DNA of 48,304 bases from JAILLW01 sp045640525. Lineage in GTDB: Bacteria > Bacillota > Clostridia > Lachnospirales > Lachnospiraceae. Below the pieces are notes generated by a model. It saw nothing but the letters and a program-made list of their open reading frames with translations. It was not told where the DNA came from and did not search any database. This document shows, one piece after another, positions 32,915-42,410 of this stretch; the stretch's first letter is position 1, and each line of letters begins with the position of its first letter. Location of the stretch: assembly GCA_045640525.1 (NCBI GenBank), contig JAZUFE010000036.1:1-48304 (forward strand), given 5' to 3'. The position numbers and the translations under genes were made by a program.

Positions 32915-33955
32915 ATGGAACAGCAGCACAAGCGACGCGTACATTATGCAGGAAAGTATCCTAAAAAATTTGAAGAAAAATATAAGGAGCATAATCCCGA
33001 AAAGTATGCCGATACTGTTGCACATGTAATAGAAAAGGGAAGTACGCCGGCCGGAATGCATATTTCGATAATGGTAAAGGAAATACTTGAGGTACTTGAC
33101 ATTAAACCGGGCATGAGGGGACTTGATGCCACCTTGGGATATGGCGGACATACGGGACATATGCTTGAACAACTTGAAGGAAACGGGCATATTACGGCTT
33201 TGGACGTTGACCCTATTGAATCCGTCAAAACTACGGCAAGATTACGTGAACGTGGATTTGACGAAGATATTCTCAGTGTTAAGCTTATTAATTTTGCCAA
33301 TATAGATGAGGTTGCCAAAGAGCAGGGAAAGTTTGATTTTGTACTTGCGGATTTGGGGGTATCGTCAATGCAAATTGATAATCCGGAGCGAGGATTTTCG
33401 TACAAAATCGATGGACCGCTTGATTTGCGCCTGGACCCGCTGCACGGAGAAAGTGCTTCTATGCGACTTCATCATATTTCGAAAGAGGAGTTTGAAGGTA
33501 TGATGATTGAAAACTCCGATGAACCCTATGCACATGAAATTGCGGAGAAAGTATTCTTTCGTATGGAACACGGAGATCCGATGGATACGACTACGGCACT
33601 TAAGAAGGCTATAGAAGCCGCACTTGCTTACCTTCCTAAAACCGAAAAGGATGAAGCAATCAAAAAATCATGTCAAAGAACATTTCAGGCACTTCGCATA
33701 GATGTTAACAGTGAGTTTGAAGTTTTATATTCGTTTTTGGATAAATTGCCGCATGCGCTTAATCCGGGAGGAAGAGTTGCAATATTGACATTTCATTCCG
33801 GCGAGGACAGATTGGTTAAGAAATCCTTCAAGAAGTATAAAGGAACGGGAGAATACAGCATGATTTCCGAGGATGTAATACGACCTTCTGCAGAAGAGTG
33901 CCGTATCAATCCTCGGGCTAAGTCAACCAAATTGCGCTATGCTGTCAGAACATGA
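32915..33955 (+). CDS. rsmH: RsmH-type 16S rRNA cytosine-N4 methyltransferase (possible paralog)
   Basis: The 346-residue protein matches RsmH: MHISIMVKEILEVLDIKPG, then the SAM-binding DATLGYGGHTGHML (about 71-84), the ADLGVSSMQIDNPERGFSY motif (about 145-163), LDLRLDP and the end SCQRTFQALRIDVNSE plus ILTFHSGEDRLVKKSF. RsmH methylates C1402 of 16S rRNA in the decoding centre. Two points differ from a typical housekeeping copy. There is a 45-residue basic N-terminal extension, and the gene stands apart from the mraZ-ftsL-penicillin-binding cluster. It may be the only copy moved or a second paralog with a different target. It has its own strong promoter. Confidence 0.82.
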   Translation: MEQQHKRRVHYAGKYPKKFEEKYKEHNPEKYADTVAHVIEKGSTPAGMHISIMVKEILEVLDIKPGMRGLDATLGYGGHTGHMLEQLEGNGHITALDVDPIESVKTTARLRERGFDEDILSVKLINFANIDEVAKEQGKFDFVLADLGVSSMQIDNPERGFSYKIDGPLDLRLDPLHGESASMRLHHISKEEFEGMMIENSDEPYAHEIAEKVFFRMEHGDPMDTTTALKKAIEAALAYLPKTEKDEAIKKSCQRTFQALRIDVNSEFEVLYSFLDKLPHALNPGGRVAILTFHSGEDRLVKKSFKKYKGTGEYSMISEDVIRPSAEECRINPRAKSTKLRYAVRT

Positions 33956-33978
33956 TATGCGAAAACCGTTTCAGAATA

Positions 33979-34914
33979 TCATTCTTTTACTTCTTCGGAA
34001 TCTGAGTCGGATTTCTTTTTGATTTTAACGATTCTTTTTTTGCGACAGAATCTTACAACTCTTATAACTACGAATACTATTAAAGTGAAAGGAATGAGGA
34101 ACAGGATAAATACAACGAGCATATAAGGAATTGAACTTACATAATCGACGACCATATCGCGGATGTCGCTGTTTTTGTCCGAGGTTCTTTCGGAGATTTC
34201 TTTCCAAATGCTTGGCTTGTCATTATCGAAGTATTCCACTTCGCTAAGGTCAATATTAACTGTTGCAAAGTTAACCTTATCGTCGATATAGTTAAGTTGT
34301 CCCTGGGCAGAATCTTTTTGGGCCCGTAAAGAGGTCAGAGTGTTTTCTATTTCCAAAAGCTCGGAAATGTTCTGAGTTTGGTCTGCGAGAGCTTCAAGAC
34401 GTTTAATTTCATCGTCAAGAGCCTTAAGCCTGGCCGAATAATCAATGTACTCGGCAGTCTTGTTGTCAATATTGTCACTTTGATGTATTACGTTTCCGCT
34501 CTCATTGACTACGTCAACGAAATCATCGATTGAGGATTGCGGAATGCGAAGTGTCAAATATGCATATGAATCATCTTCGTAGGAATTGACTTCGGAATTT
34601 TCGATATATCCTCCGAGGGCTGTGGCTTTTTCTTTGATGGCAGACAAAGTGGTATCCATATCTGTCGACTGAACAGAAAGGTAGTAGGTGTGAATAAGCT
34701 TTTCCTCCGGTGATGACTGTCCGTTCATGGCATCCGGACTTTCCAATGACGTTTCTGCCATGAGGCTTTCGTCATAGGCTATGTAGTTTTGTGAATTGCC
34801 CATCGATTTGGCATTAACCGCTGACTCATCATAAGTGCCGCATGCGGTAAGTGCTCCTGCCACCAGAATAGACGCAGTTACAATTGCAATTTTTCTTATA
34901 ATGGTATTTTTCAT
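33979..34914 (-). CDS. DUF4349 domain lipoprotein
   Basis: The 311-residue protein has a lipoprotein signal with lipobox ALTAC (Cys25) and a linker. The DUF4349 domain (about 70-290) follows, consisting of beta strands around a coiled coil (LKALDDEIKRLEALADQTQN onward). A C-terminal TM helix (about 262-287) with a basic and acidic tail completes it. Such proteins sit on the outer face of the membrane, and their role is unknown. GGAGAAG precedes the ATG on the minus strand. It converges with the RsmH-type gene across 23 bases and is divergent from the lysozyme gene. Confidence 0.88.
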   Translation of the reverse strand: MKNTIIRKIAIVTASILVAGALTACGTYDESAVNAKSMGNSQNYIAYDESLMAETSLESPDAMNGQSSPEEKLIHTYYLSVQSTDMDTTLSAIKEKATALGGYIENSEVNSYEDDSYAYLTLRIPQSSIDDFVDVVNESGNVIHQSDNIDNKTAEYIDYSARLKALDDEIKRLEALADQTQNISELLEIENTLTSLRAQKDSAQGQLNYIDDKVNFATVNIDLSEVEYFDNDKPSIWKEISERTSDKNSDIRDMVVDYVSSIPYMLVVFILFLIPFTLIVFVVIRVVRFCRKKRIVKIKKKSDSDSEEVKE

Positions 34915-34967
34915 AATCTTCTCCTTTTTGAAAACTGTACTCGTATGATATCATATTGGTACGACTT

Positions 34968-35864
34968 ATGGGTAAATTTACTGTTTTTTTACAAAAGCTC
35001 AATTCCATACTTAAAGTTTTCGGTAAGTACGCGAAACGTATGTGCAAGGCCCTGATATCTAAGATACGAAAACTGGGTTCTGTTTTTATGGGGTTATCTG
35101 CATTTTTTAAATCACTCATTATCGGCTCTGCATTTTTGGTTATTGTTTTGCTTACGGTATTGATATTTGTGTTGACTTCAAATACAGCCGGAAGAAGGCG
35201 TCGCATCAAGGTGCAAGTGCAGGAAATCGAGCAGGAAGCAGAAGAAACTCCCGGTATAGAGCTTACGCTTCGAGAAAGGGAAGATTTGGTATACCGGCTT
35301 TTAATGGAGGCAGGTTTTACTGAGGAAGCCGTATGCGGAATTATGGGTAATATTTCTGTTGAGTGTACCAATTTTGAACCTACATTGGAGGGTAACAATA
35401 ATATGACGTACGGGTTGTTTCAGTGGAATGATGTGGGACAAAGACGTACGAGATTGATGGAATGGTGTGAAGAGAATTCATACTCATATGAAAGTATCGA
35501 AGGACAGATTGCATATGCGATATATGAAATGGAAGGCGGAGATTCAATAGCCTGCAGATTGGAAAATTTTTTGAAAACCACGCATGATGCATATACGGCA
35601 TCCATGGAATTCACCGTAGGCTTTGAACGGTGTGTTTGCAATAACACCGAAGAAATGGCGTATACGGGAAGCATATATCCCGAATATGCGGGCTCGCACT
35701 ATCAGAGTATGTTTACCAGAATAAGCAGATCTTTAAATTACTATACAAGATATGTTTCAAACAAAGAAGGCGAGAAGGTGATGAGCAGTACTCCGGCCCC
35801 TACGCAATCATCCACAGCGGCGCCCGAATCTTTGGTTGAGCGCTTTATTAAGCAGATAAAATAA
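34968..35864 (+). CDS. Membrane-anchored phage-tail-tip-type lysozyme
   Basis: The 298-residue protein has a strongly basic N-terminus, one TM segment (about 48-70) and an acidic linker. A lysozyme domain (about 100-260) follows, matching the phage tail tip lysozyme family: AVCGIMGNISVECTNFEP (with the likely catalytic Glu), MTYGLFQWNDVGQRR and the wrap-around EYAGSHYQSMFTRISRS. It should cut peptidoglycan outside the membrane. No phage genes are nearby, so it looks like a host-owned wall enzyme. The start is ATG 34968; an upstream TTG at 34956 is less likely. The 3' end overlaps the convergent acyltransferase gene by 57 bases, and the tail is Ser/Thr/Pro-rich. Confidence 0.82.
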   Translation: MGKFTVFLQKLNSILKVFGKYAKRMCKALISKIRKLGSVFMGLSAFFKSLIIGSAFLVIVLLTVLIFVLTSNTAGRRRRIKVQVQEIEQEAEETPGIELTLREREDLVYRLLMEAGFTEEAVCGIMGNISVECTNFEPTLEGNNNMTYGLFQWNDVGQRRTRLMEWCEENSYSYESIEGQIAYAIYEMEGGDSIACRLENFLKTTHDAYTASMEFTVGFERCVCNNTEEMAYTGSIYPEYAGSHYQSMFTRISRSLNYYTRYVSNKEGEKVMSSTPAPTQSSTAAPESLVERFIKQIK

Positions 35865-36818
35865 GTAACCGAGTGTAAAACCGGCCAAATACAATCCAAG
35901 CCAGCCCATCCAATTGGTGGAGGCTTTCCTTAAGAAGGTTTCAAAAATGATTAAGTGCCAAAGGAAAATTTCAAATGATGCTTTTCCGAGTTCACTTATG
36001 CCCTTCTTAATCAGTTCAAAAATTCTAAACTTTTCAAGAAAACTTCCTAAGTAGGAAATGTCAATAATTATACCGGGTACAATCAGGAAGAAAGGATACC
36101 AAAATGTGCCGTAATGCCAATTGTTAATGCGGTCCTGGTGCATAAAGATATACATTGCTCCCCATCCGATAATCATAACAACATTCCAAAGGACACATGC
36201 CAATCGGCCGTCTGTCAGGCGGCACTTGACTCCGGCGAAAGCAAATCCGAGTACAAAGAGTGGCAGGCGCGACATCGCAATGATTAATTGCCCGTGCATG
36301 AAACTCATTCCGACCATGAATGCTATGACAAGCAGAACAGATACGGTGAGAATCTTCTTTTTTGAGCTTTCAATGGCCTGATATATGAACGGCGCAAGAA
36401 GATAGAAAAGAACCAGACAGTCGACGAACCAGTTGAACTGCTGTTGATCATTATTCCACCAGCCGGTAAGAGTAAGATTGCCCATAAGTTCGGTGAAGCA
36501 TATATTCTTTATCAGAAAGTGCGTAATCGGAAGCCATGCGAGCATAAAGATAAAATATGACGGAAGAATCCGTTTCATTCGACGAAGATAAAATCCGAGT
36601 GCATCTATGCGCCCATCTCTTTGAGTATCGCGTTTGCTTAAAGAATAGTATGAACCGAATCCCGACAAGAATATGAAAAAGTCAACTCCGCCGTATCCAA
36701 TATCCTGAAGATAACCCAAGACGGGAATTGTTGAATGATTAGGTATATGGTAGAGAGCAATCCAAAGAATTGACAGCCCCATAATTAAATTTCTGTTTTG
36801 ACTGATTTTTTCCTTCAT
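35808..36818 (-). CDS. Acyltransferase 3 family membrane protein
   Basis: The 336-residue protein is hydrophobic with about ten TM segments. It shows the family start RNLIMGLSILWIALYHIP (with the catalytic-type His), GGVDFFIFLSGFGSYYS (the second signature) and repeated W-rich helices. Such enzymes O-acetylate or O-acylate wall, surface polysaccharide or lipid substrates. ATG 36818 is chosen because GGGTGG is four bases upstream and it matches the normal family start. The frame also opens earlier at 36872 without a ribosome binding site. It overlaps the lysozyme gene at its end, an unusual arrangement. Confidence 0.85.
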   Translation of the reverse strand: MKEKISQNRNLIMGLSILWIALYHIPNHSTIPVLGYLQDIGYGGVDFFIFLSGFGSYYSLSKRDTQRDGRIDALGFYLRRMKRILPSYFIFMLAWLPITHFLIKNICFTELMGNLTLTGWWNNDQQQFNWFVDCLVLFYLLAPFIYQAIESSKKKILTVSVLLVIAFMVGMSFMHGQLIIAMSRLPLFVLGFAFAGVKCRLTDGRLACVLWNVVMIIGWGAMYIFMHQDRINNWHYGTFWYPFFLIVPGIIIDISYLGSFLEKFRIFELIKKGISELGKASFEIFLWHLIIFETFLRKASTNWMGWLGLYLAGFTLGYLFYLLNKALNQRFGRRCG

Positions 36819-36952
36819 TTTCCACCCAACGATGCATATGATACATATACTTACTTTGATAAATCCTTTCATATTTTACTATAATTCAATTGTCTTGACT
36901 ATCCGTTAAGTGTATACTCGTAGGGTATGATGTGTATAAAGGCGGATGAAAG

Positions 36953-38083
36953 TTGAGTCGCAGAAGAAGATCCAAAAGATACAGACAAAAATTAAGAAAA
37001 GCAATAATCGCGTGGATAATATTGATTGCCTTGGTTATATTGGTTATTGTCCTCTTATTTATAGGCGTCAAGGCATTGATAAAGCTGTTTTCAAAAGAAG
37101 CAGACACTCCGATGACGGCAATAAATTCGGTGGTTACGGAAGGAGTACTCAATTCGAATGATATTGAACCGACTCCCTCACCGACACCTTCGCCGGTCCC
37201 TTCATTAGCTCAAAGCATAACAGATGGCAATGGTAATACGCTTATTCATGATATTCCGGTATGGACCGGATATACAGTAAGCGGAAAAGATACGGCTGCA
37301 TATATATCGAGTGCCGAGGTACAAAGTACATATGGTATATTGATTGATGCTTCAAACGGACAAATCGTATGTCAAAAAGAGGGATTGACACGAATCAATC
37401 CGGCCTCGATGACGAAAATAATGACAGTATTGGTTGCCGCCGAACATTTAACCGAGGAGGACCTTGATAAGCAGGTTACGATAACGCAGGCCGATACGGG
37501 ATATGCATATGAAAACGATCTTTCCTGTGTGGGATTTGCCAATGATGAAACGGTTTCGGTGAAAGACCTGTTTTACGGGACAATACTTCCATCCGGTGCG
37601 GATGCGGCAATGGCACTGGCCCGATATGTCGCAGGCGATGAAGCTACATTTATAGGAATGATGAATGATAAAATCACACAGCTTGGTCTTGCCAATACAA
37701 CACATTTTACCAACTGTGTCGGGTTGTACGATACCAACCATTATTCAACCTGCGCCGATATGGCACTCATATTGAAGGCAACCATCGAAAATGAGTTTTG
37801 TTATGAGGTTTTGAATACGCATAAGTACACGACATCCAAAACTGCCGAGCATCCGGAAGGCATCGAAATTTCCAACTGGTTTTTGCGAAGAATTGAGGAT
37901 AAAGATACGGGTGGTGAGGTGCTCTGCGCAAAAACGGGTTATGTAAACCAATCAGGAAGCTGCGCGGCAAGCTTTTCTTATCAGAAGAACGGAAAGCCGT
38001 ATCTTTGTGTAACGGCACAGGCTCACAGCGCATGGAGATGTATTTATGACCAGGTTGATATATATAAAAACAATGCTCGATAG
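36953..38083 (+). CDS. D-alanyl-D-alanine carboxypeptidase (PBP5/DacF family)
   Basis: The 376-residue protein has a basic N-terminus, a TM anchor (about 17-45) and a Thr/Pro/Ser-rich spacer (PTPSPTPSPVPS). The catalytic domain follows, with SMTK (Ser152, Lys155), SGAD where the usual second motif is SxN, and KTG at about 327. It trims the terminal D-Ala of peptidoglycan stem peptides outside the membrane. The Asn-to-Ala change in the second motif occurs in this clostridial subgroup and does not by itself imply inactivity. The start is TTG 36953 with an AGG-CGG ribosome binding site eight bases away; the ATG at 36946 is out of frame. Confidence 0.88.
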   Translation: MSRRRRSKRYRQKLRKAIIAWIILIALVILVIVLLFIGVKALIKLFSKEADTPMTAINSVVTEGVLNSNDIEPTPSPTPSPVPSLAQSITDGNGNTLIHDIPVWTGYTVSGKDTAAYISSAEVQSTYGILIDASNGQIVCQKEGLTRINPASMTKIMTVLVAAEHLTEEDLDKQVTITQADTGYAYENDLSCVGFANDETVSVKDLFYGTILPSGADAAMALARYVAGDEATFIGMMNDKITQLGLANTTHFTNCVGLYDTNHYSTCADMALILKATIENEFCYEVLNTHKYTTSKTAEHPEGIEISNWFLRRIEDKDTGGEVLCAKTGYVNQSGSCAASFSYQKNGKPYLCVTAQAHSAWRCIYDQVDIYKNNAR

Positions 38084-38088
38084 TCGTG

Positions 38089-38117
38089 TTTACAAATAGC
38101 GGTCAAAGTGGTATAAA
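38089..38117 (+). promoter_or_regulatory. Promoter of the cysteine synthase-like gene
   Basis: TTTACA (38089-38094) and TATAAA (38112-38117) are separated by 17 bases. The start would be near 38124, followed by GGAGG ahead of ATG 38148. Confidence 0.75.
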
Positions 38118-38147
38118 ACATCGTGATGAAAACATTTGGAGGCAAAT

Positions 38148-39077
38148 ATGATATATTCTAATGTTTTGGAAGCAATCGGACATACTCCGATTATTAAATT
38201 GAACAGGATAGTTCCGGAAGGCAGTGCCGAGGTTTTGGTCAAATATGAAGGTGTCAATATCGGTGGCTCGATTAAGACACGAACTGCTTATAATATGATA
38301 CTTGAAGCTGAGAAGAAAGGTATCATAGGTAAAGATACAATTATCGTAGAACCTACTTCCGGTAACCAAGGTATAGGTCTTGCACTTATAGGTGCAGTTA
38401 AAGGATATAAAGTAAGAATCATTATGCCGGATTCGGTATCGGCAGAAAGAAGAAAGCTTATTAAGGGATATGGAGCGGAACTGGTTCTTATCCATGATGC
38501 CGGTGATATCGGAAAGTGTATAGATGATTGTCTTAAGACAGCCTTGCAGATGGAGAAGGATGATCCGAATGTATGGGTACCTCAACAGTTCACCAATCAG
38601 GATAATCCACTTGCACATAAGTATCATACGGGACTTGAAATTCTTGAACAGGTAGGCAGACCGATTCATGGTTTTTGCTCGGGAATAGGAACCGGCGGAA
38701 CAATTTCCGGTATTGGTGAAACACTGAAGAATCAATATCCGGATATCGAGATTTGGGCGGTGGAACCCGAAAATGCGGCTATCTTGTCAGGCGGAAGTAT
38801 AGGAACACATCTTCAGATGGGAATAGGTGACGGGCTTATTCCCGATAATTTGAATACAAAGATATATTCACACATTGATATAGTAACGGATGACGAGGCA
38901 ATCAATACATCCAAGAGATTGATAAAGGAAGAGGGAATTCTTTGCGGGATTTCATCGGGAACCAATGTTACGGCTGCAATCCGCCTTGCCCAAAAGCTGG
39001 GACCGGGTAAAACAGTGGTTACGGTACTTCCGGACACGGGAGAGCGATACTTCAGCACGGAACTTTTTGAAGAATAG
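38148..39077 (+). CDS. cysK: Cysteine synthase-type PLP enzyme
   Basis: The 309-residue protein is a beta-family PLP enzyme. The PLP Lys is in GGSIKTRTAYN (about 42-52), the Asn-rich substrate loop is PTSGNQGIG, and the PLP phosphate loop is SGIGTGGTISGIGE (about 178). Length and overall sequence match O-acetylserine sulfhydrylase, which makes cysteine from O-acetylserine and sulfide. Two signature positions differ from classic CysK: SIKTR replaces SVKDR and SGNQG replaces SGNTG. A related reaction is therefore possible. The ATG is preceded by GGAGG. The gene stands alone behind its own promoter, upstream of carB. Confidence 0.8.
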   Translation: MIYSNVLEAIGHTPIIKLNRIVPEGSAEVLVKYEGVNIGGSIKTRTAYNMILEAEKKGIIGKDTIIVEPTSGNQGIGLALIGAVKGYKVRIIMPDSVSAERRKLIKGYGAELVLIHDAGDIGKCIDDCLKTALQMEKDDPNVWVPQQFTNQDNPLAHKYHTGLEILEQVGRPIHGFCSGIGTGGTISGIGETLKNQYPDIEIWAVEPENAAILSGGSIGTHLQMGIGDGLIPDNLNTKIYSHIDIVTDDEAINTSKRLIKEEGILCGISSGTNVTAAIRLAQKLGPGKTVVTVLPDTGERYFSTELFEE

Positions 39078-39089
39078 ATTGAATTGCTA

Positions 39090-39118
39090 TTGACGTATAT
39101 ACGGTGTAGTGATAGTAT
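39090..39118 (+). promoter_or_regulatory. Promoter of carB
   Basis: TTGACG (39090-39095) and TAGTAT (39113-39118) are separated by 17 bases. The leader to ATG 39177 is about 50 bases and shows no obvious PyrR attenuator. Confidence 0.75.
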
Positions 39119-39176
39119 ATTGAAGATTTAGGTAAAAATAGGTAAATATGTTAATCGTGATATTAGGAGGAGAGTT

Positions 39177-42100
39177 ATGCCAAAGAGGACAGATATCCAA
39201 AAAGTACTGATTATTGGTTCGGGCCCGATTATTATCGGCCAGGCTTGCGAGTTCGATTATTCAGGTACGCAAGCATGTAAAGCGTTGAAGAAATTGGGGT
39301 ATGAAATTGTTTTGGTTAATTCAAATCCCGCAACTATAATGACAGATCCGGAGACCGCAGATGTCACCTATATAGAGCCTCTTAATGTAGAGCGTTTGGA
39401 ACAGATTATTGCTAAGGAACGTCCCGATGCATTGCTTCCGAATTTGGGTGGACAGTCCGGTCTTAATTTATGCTCTGAATTAAATCAGGCAGGGGTACTT
39501 GATAAATACAATGTTAAGGTTATAGGTGTTCAGGTTGATGCAATTGAGCGTGGTGAAGACAGAATCGAGTTTAAGAAAACGATGAATGAACTCGGAATTG
39601 AAATGGCACGTTCCGAAGTTGCATATTCTGTAGAAGAAGCATTAAATATTGCGGATAAACTCGGTTATCCGGTGGTACTTCGTCCTGCATATACAATGGG
39701 CGGTGCCGGTGGCGGCCTTGTTTATAATAAAGAAGAGCTTACCACAGTATGTTCGCGCGGATTGCAGGCATCTTTGGTAGGTCAGGTTTTGGTTGAAGAG
39801 TCTATCCTCGGATGGGAAGAACTTGAACTCGAAGTAGTTCGTGACTGTGAAGGAAACATGATTACGGTTTGCTTCATTGAAAATATAGATCCTCTTGGCG
39901 TACATACAGGAGATTCGTTCTGTTCTGCACCCATGCTTACGATTTCCGAAGAGTGTCAGAAGAGATTGCAGGAGCAGGCGTATAAGATTGTAGATAAGGT
40001 TCAGGTTATCGGCGGAACCAATGTGCAGTTCGCACACGATCCGGTATCCGACAGAATTATTGTTATCGAAATCAATCCAAGAACTTCACGTTCTTCAGCT
40101 CTTGCGTCCAAGGCAACGGGATTTCCGATAGCTTTGGTTTCGGCAATGCTTGCAACAGGACTTACCCTGAAGGATATTCCGTGCGGAAAATACGGAACTT
40201 TGGATAAGTATGTTCCGGGCGGAGATTATATAGTAATTAAGTTTGCTCGTTGGGCTTTCGAAAAGTTCAAGGGAGTTGAAGATAAGCTCGGCACTCAGAT
40301 GAGGGCTGTCGGCGAAGTTATGAGTATCGGTAAGACATATAAGGAAGCATTCCAAAAGGCAATTCGTTCTTTGGAAACAGGGAGATACGGACTCGGCCAT
40401 GCCAAGAATTTTGATTCACTTGGTAAGGAGGAGTTATTAAGACGTCTTGCAACAGCATCTTCCGAAAGACATTTCTTAATGTATGAAGCTTTAAGAAGCG
40501 GTGCAACCGTAGATGAGATACATAACCTTACCAAGGTAAAGAAATACTTCATCGAACAAATGAAGGAACTTGTTGAAGAGGAAGAACAGCTTGCTCAATC
40601 AGTAGGGAAGTTACCGTCTGATGATATGCTCATCAAAGCTAAAAAGGATGGATTCTCTGACAAATATCTGTCTCAGATATTGAAGATTGACGAAGCCAAA
40701 ATCAGAAACAGAAGAATTGAACTCAAAGTAGAGGAAAACTGGGAAGGTATTCATGTTTCCGGAACTGAGGACAGCGCATATTACTATTCGACATACAACG
40801 GCGAGGATAAGAACCCCATTAAGAATGACAAGCAGAAGATTATGATTCTCGGTGGCGGTCCTAACAGAATAGGTCAGGGTATAGAGTTTGACTATTGCTG
40901 TGTTCATTGTTCACAGGCACTTAAGAAGCTTGGATTTGAAACAATCATTGTTAACTGTAATCCCGAAACTGTATCAACGGACTATGATACTTCGGATAAG
41001 TTGTATTTCGAACCTCTTACGCTTGAAGATGTATTATCAATTTACAATAAAGAAAAGCCGGTCGGAGTCATAGCTCAGTTTGGCGGACAGACACCTCTTA
41101 ACCTTGCTTCACAACTTGAAGCTAACGGAGTTAAGATACTTGGTACATCTCCTGCCGTAATTGATCTTGCGGAAGACAGAGACCAGTTCCGTGCCATGAT
41201 GGATAAACTCGGAATTCCTATGCCTGAATCCGGAATGGCAGTAACTGTGGATGATGCGTTGGCGATTGCCAAGAAAATCGGATATCCTGTTATGGTTCGT
41301 CCGTCATATGTTCTTGGCGGACGTGGAATGGAAGTTGTTTACGATGACGAATCCATGGTTGAGTATATGAGGGCTGCGGTAGGTGTAACCCCCGACAGAC
41401 CTATACTTATTGACAGATTCCTTAATCACGCACTTGAATGCGAATCGGATGCCATTGCTGACGGAACGCATGCATTTGTTCCCGCAGTTATGGAACATAT
41501 CGAACTTGCAGGTGTGCACTCAGGTGATTCTGCCTGCATTATTCCTTCGGTACATATATCCGAAGAAAATGTTGCAACAATTAAGGAGTATACCAAGAAG
41601 ATAGCCGAAGAAATGCATGTTAAGGGCTTGATGAATATGCAGTATGCTATCGAGAACGGAAAGGTATTCGTTTTGGAAGCCAATCCTCGTGCTTCACGTA
41701 CGGTTCCGCTTGTTTCCAAGGTATGCAATATCAGAATGGTACCTTTGGCAACGGATATTATCACATCCGAAATCACCGGAAGAAAATCACCTCTTTCTGA
41801 CCTTAAAGAGCAGGTGATTCCAAACTATGGTGTTAAGGAAGCTGTATTCCCGTTCAATATGTTCCAGGAAGTTGATCCTGTGCTCGGACCCGAAATGCGA
41901 TCTACCGGTGAAGTACTCGGCATGTCCAAGTCTTACGGTGAAGCATTCTTCAAAGCTCAGGAAGGCGCACAATCAAAACTTCCGCTGGAAGGAACTGTAC
42001 TTATTTCCGTTAACAATAAGGATAAGGAAGAAATCATTCCTGTAGCCAAGAGCCTTTATGAAGACGGATTCAACATTGTGGCTACAGCCGGTAACTACGA

Positions 42101-42401
42101 TACATTAACGGCAGCAGGCATTAAGGCTACAAGAGTTAACAAAATGTATGAAGGACGTCCGAATATTGCCGATATGATTACCAACGGTGAGATTCAGATG
42201 GTAGTTAATTCACCTATCGGCAAGAGCGCAGCTCAGGACGACAGTTATCTTCGTAAGGCAGCAATTAAAGCCAAGGTTCCTTACATGACAACGGTAGCGG
42301 CAGCCAAGGCTTCTGCAGAAGGTATCCACTATATTAAGACACACGAAGGAAGCGAAGTTAAGTCATTACAGGAACTTCATTCCGAAATTCATGATAAATA
42401 G
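39177..42401 (+). CDS. carB: Carbamoyl phosphate synthase large subunit
   Basis: The 1074-residue protein matches the normal length of the large subunit (about 1073). It has two ATP-grasp halves. The first begins KRTDIQKVLIIGSGPIIIGQ and carries PSDDMLIKAK further on; the second begins IMILGGGPNRIGQGIEFDYC. The C-terminal methylglyoxal-synthase-like regulatory domain (about 935-1074) follows. It makes carbamoyl phosphate from glutamine-derived ammonia, bicarbonate and two ATP, for arginine and pyrimidines. GGAGGAG precedes the ATG. No carA lies beside it in this window, which is unusual since the two subunits are commonly adjacent. A small lipoprotein gene follows after nine bases. Confidence 0.97.
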   Translation: MPKRTDIQKVLIIGSGPIIIGQACEFDYSGTQACKALKKLGYEIVLVNSNPATIMTDPETADVTYIEPLNVERLEQIIAKERPDALLPNLGGQSGLNLCSELNQAGVLDKYNVKVIGVQVDAIERGEDRIEFKKTMNELGIEMARSEVAYSVEEALNIADKLGYPVVLRPAYTMGGAGGGLVYNKEELTTVCSRGLQASLVGQVLVEESILGWEELELEVVRDCEGNMITVCFIENIDPLGVHTGDSFCSAPMLTISEECQKRLQEQAYKIVDKVQVIGGTNVQFAHDPVSDRIIVIEINPRTSRSSALASKATGFPIALVSAMLATGLTLKDIPCGKYGTLDKYVPGGDYIVIKFARWAFEKFKGVEDKLGTQMRAVGEVMSIGKTYKEAFQKAIRSLETGRYGLGHAKNFDSLGKEELLRRLATASSERHFLMYEALRSGATVDEIHNLTKVKKYFIEQMKELVEEEEQLAQSVGKLPSDDMLIKAKKDGFSDKYLSQILKIDEAKIRNRRIELKVEENWEGIHVSGTEDSAYYYSTYNGEDKNPIKNDKQKIMILGGGPNRIGQGIEFDYCCVHCSQALKKLGFETIIVNCNPETVSTDYDTSDKLYFEPLTLEDVLSIYNKEKPVGVIAQFGGQTPLNLASQLEANGVKILGTSPAVIDLAEDRDQFRAMMDKLGIPMPESGMAVTVDDALAIAKKIGYPVMVRPSYVLGGRGMEVVYDDESMVEYMRAAVGVTPDRPILIDRFLNHALECESDAIADGTHAFVPAVMEHIELAGVHSGDSACIIPSVHISEENVATIKEYTKKIAEEMHVKGLMNMQYAIENGKVFVLEANPRASRTVPLVSKVCNIRMVPLATDIITSEITGRKSPLSDLKEQVIPNYGVKEAVFPFNMFQEVDPVLGPEMRSTGEVLGMSKSYGEAFFKAQEGAQSKLPLEGTVLISVNNKDKEEIIPVAKSLYEDGFNIVATAGNYDTLTAAGIKATRVNKMYEGRPNIADMITNGEIQMVVNSPIGKSAAQDDSYLRKAAIKAKVPYMTTVAAAKASAEGIHYIKTHEGSEVKSLQELHSEIHDK

Positions 42402-42410
42402 GATTAATTA

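Noticed and set aside
36946..37161. 71-codon frame starting at ATG 36946.
   Set aside because: It is an out-of-frame shadow of the carboxypeptidase gene with no protein-like features.
36953..38083. Inactive carboxypeptidase because SxN reads SGAD.
   Set aside because: SxxK and KTG are intact, and this variant is common in the clostridial subgroup.
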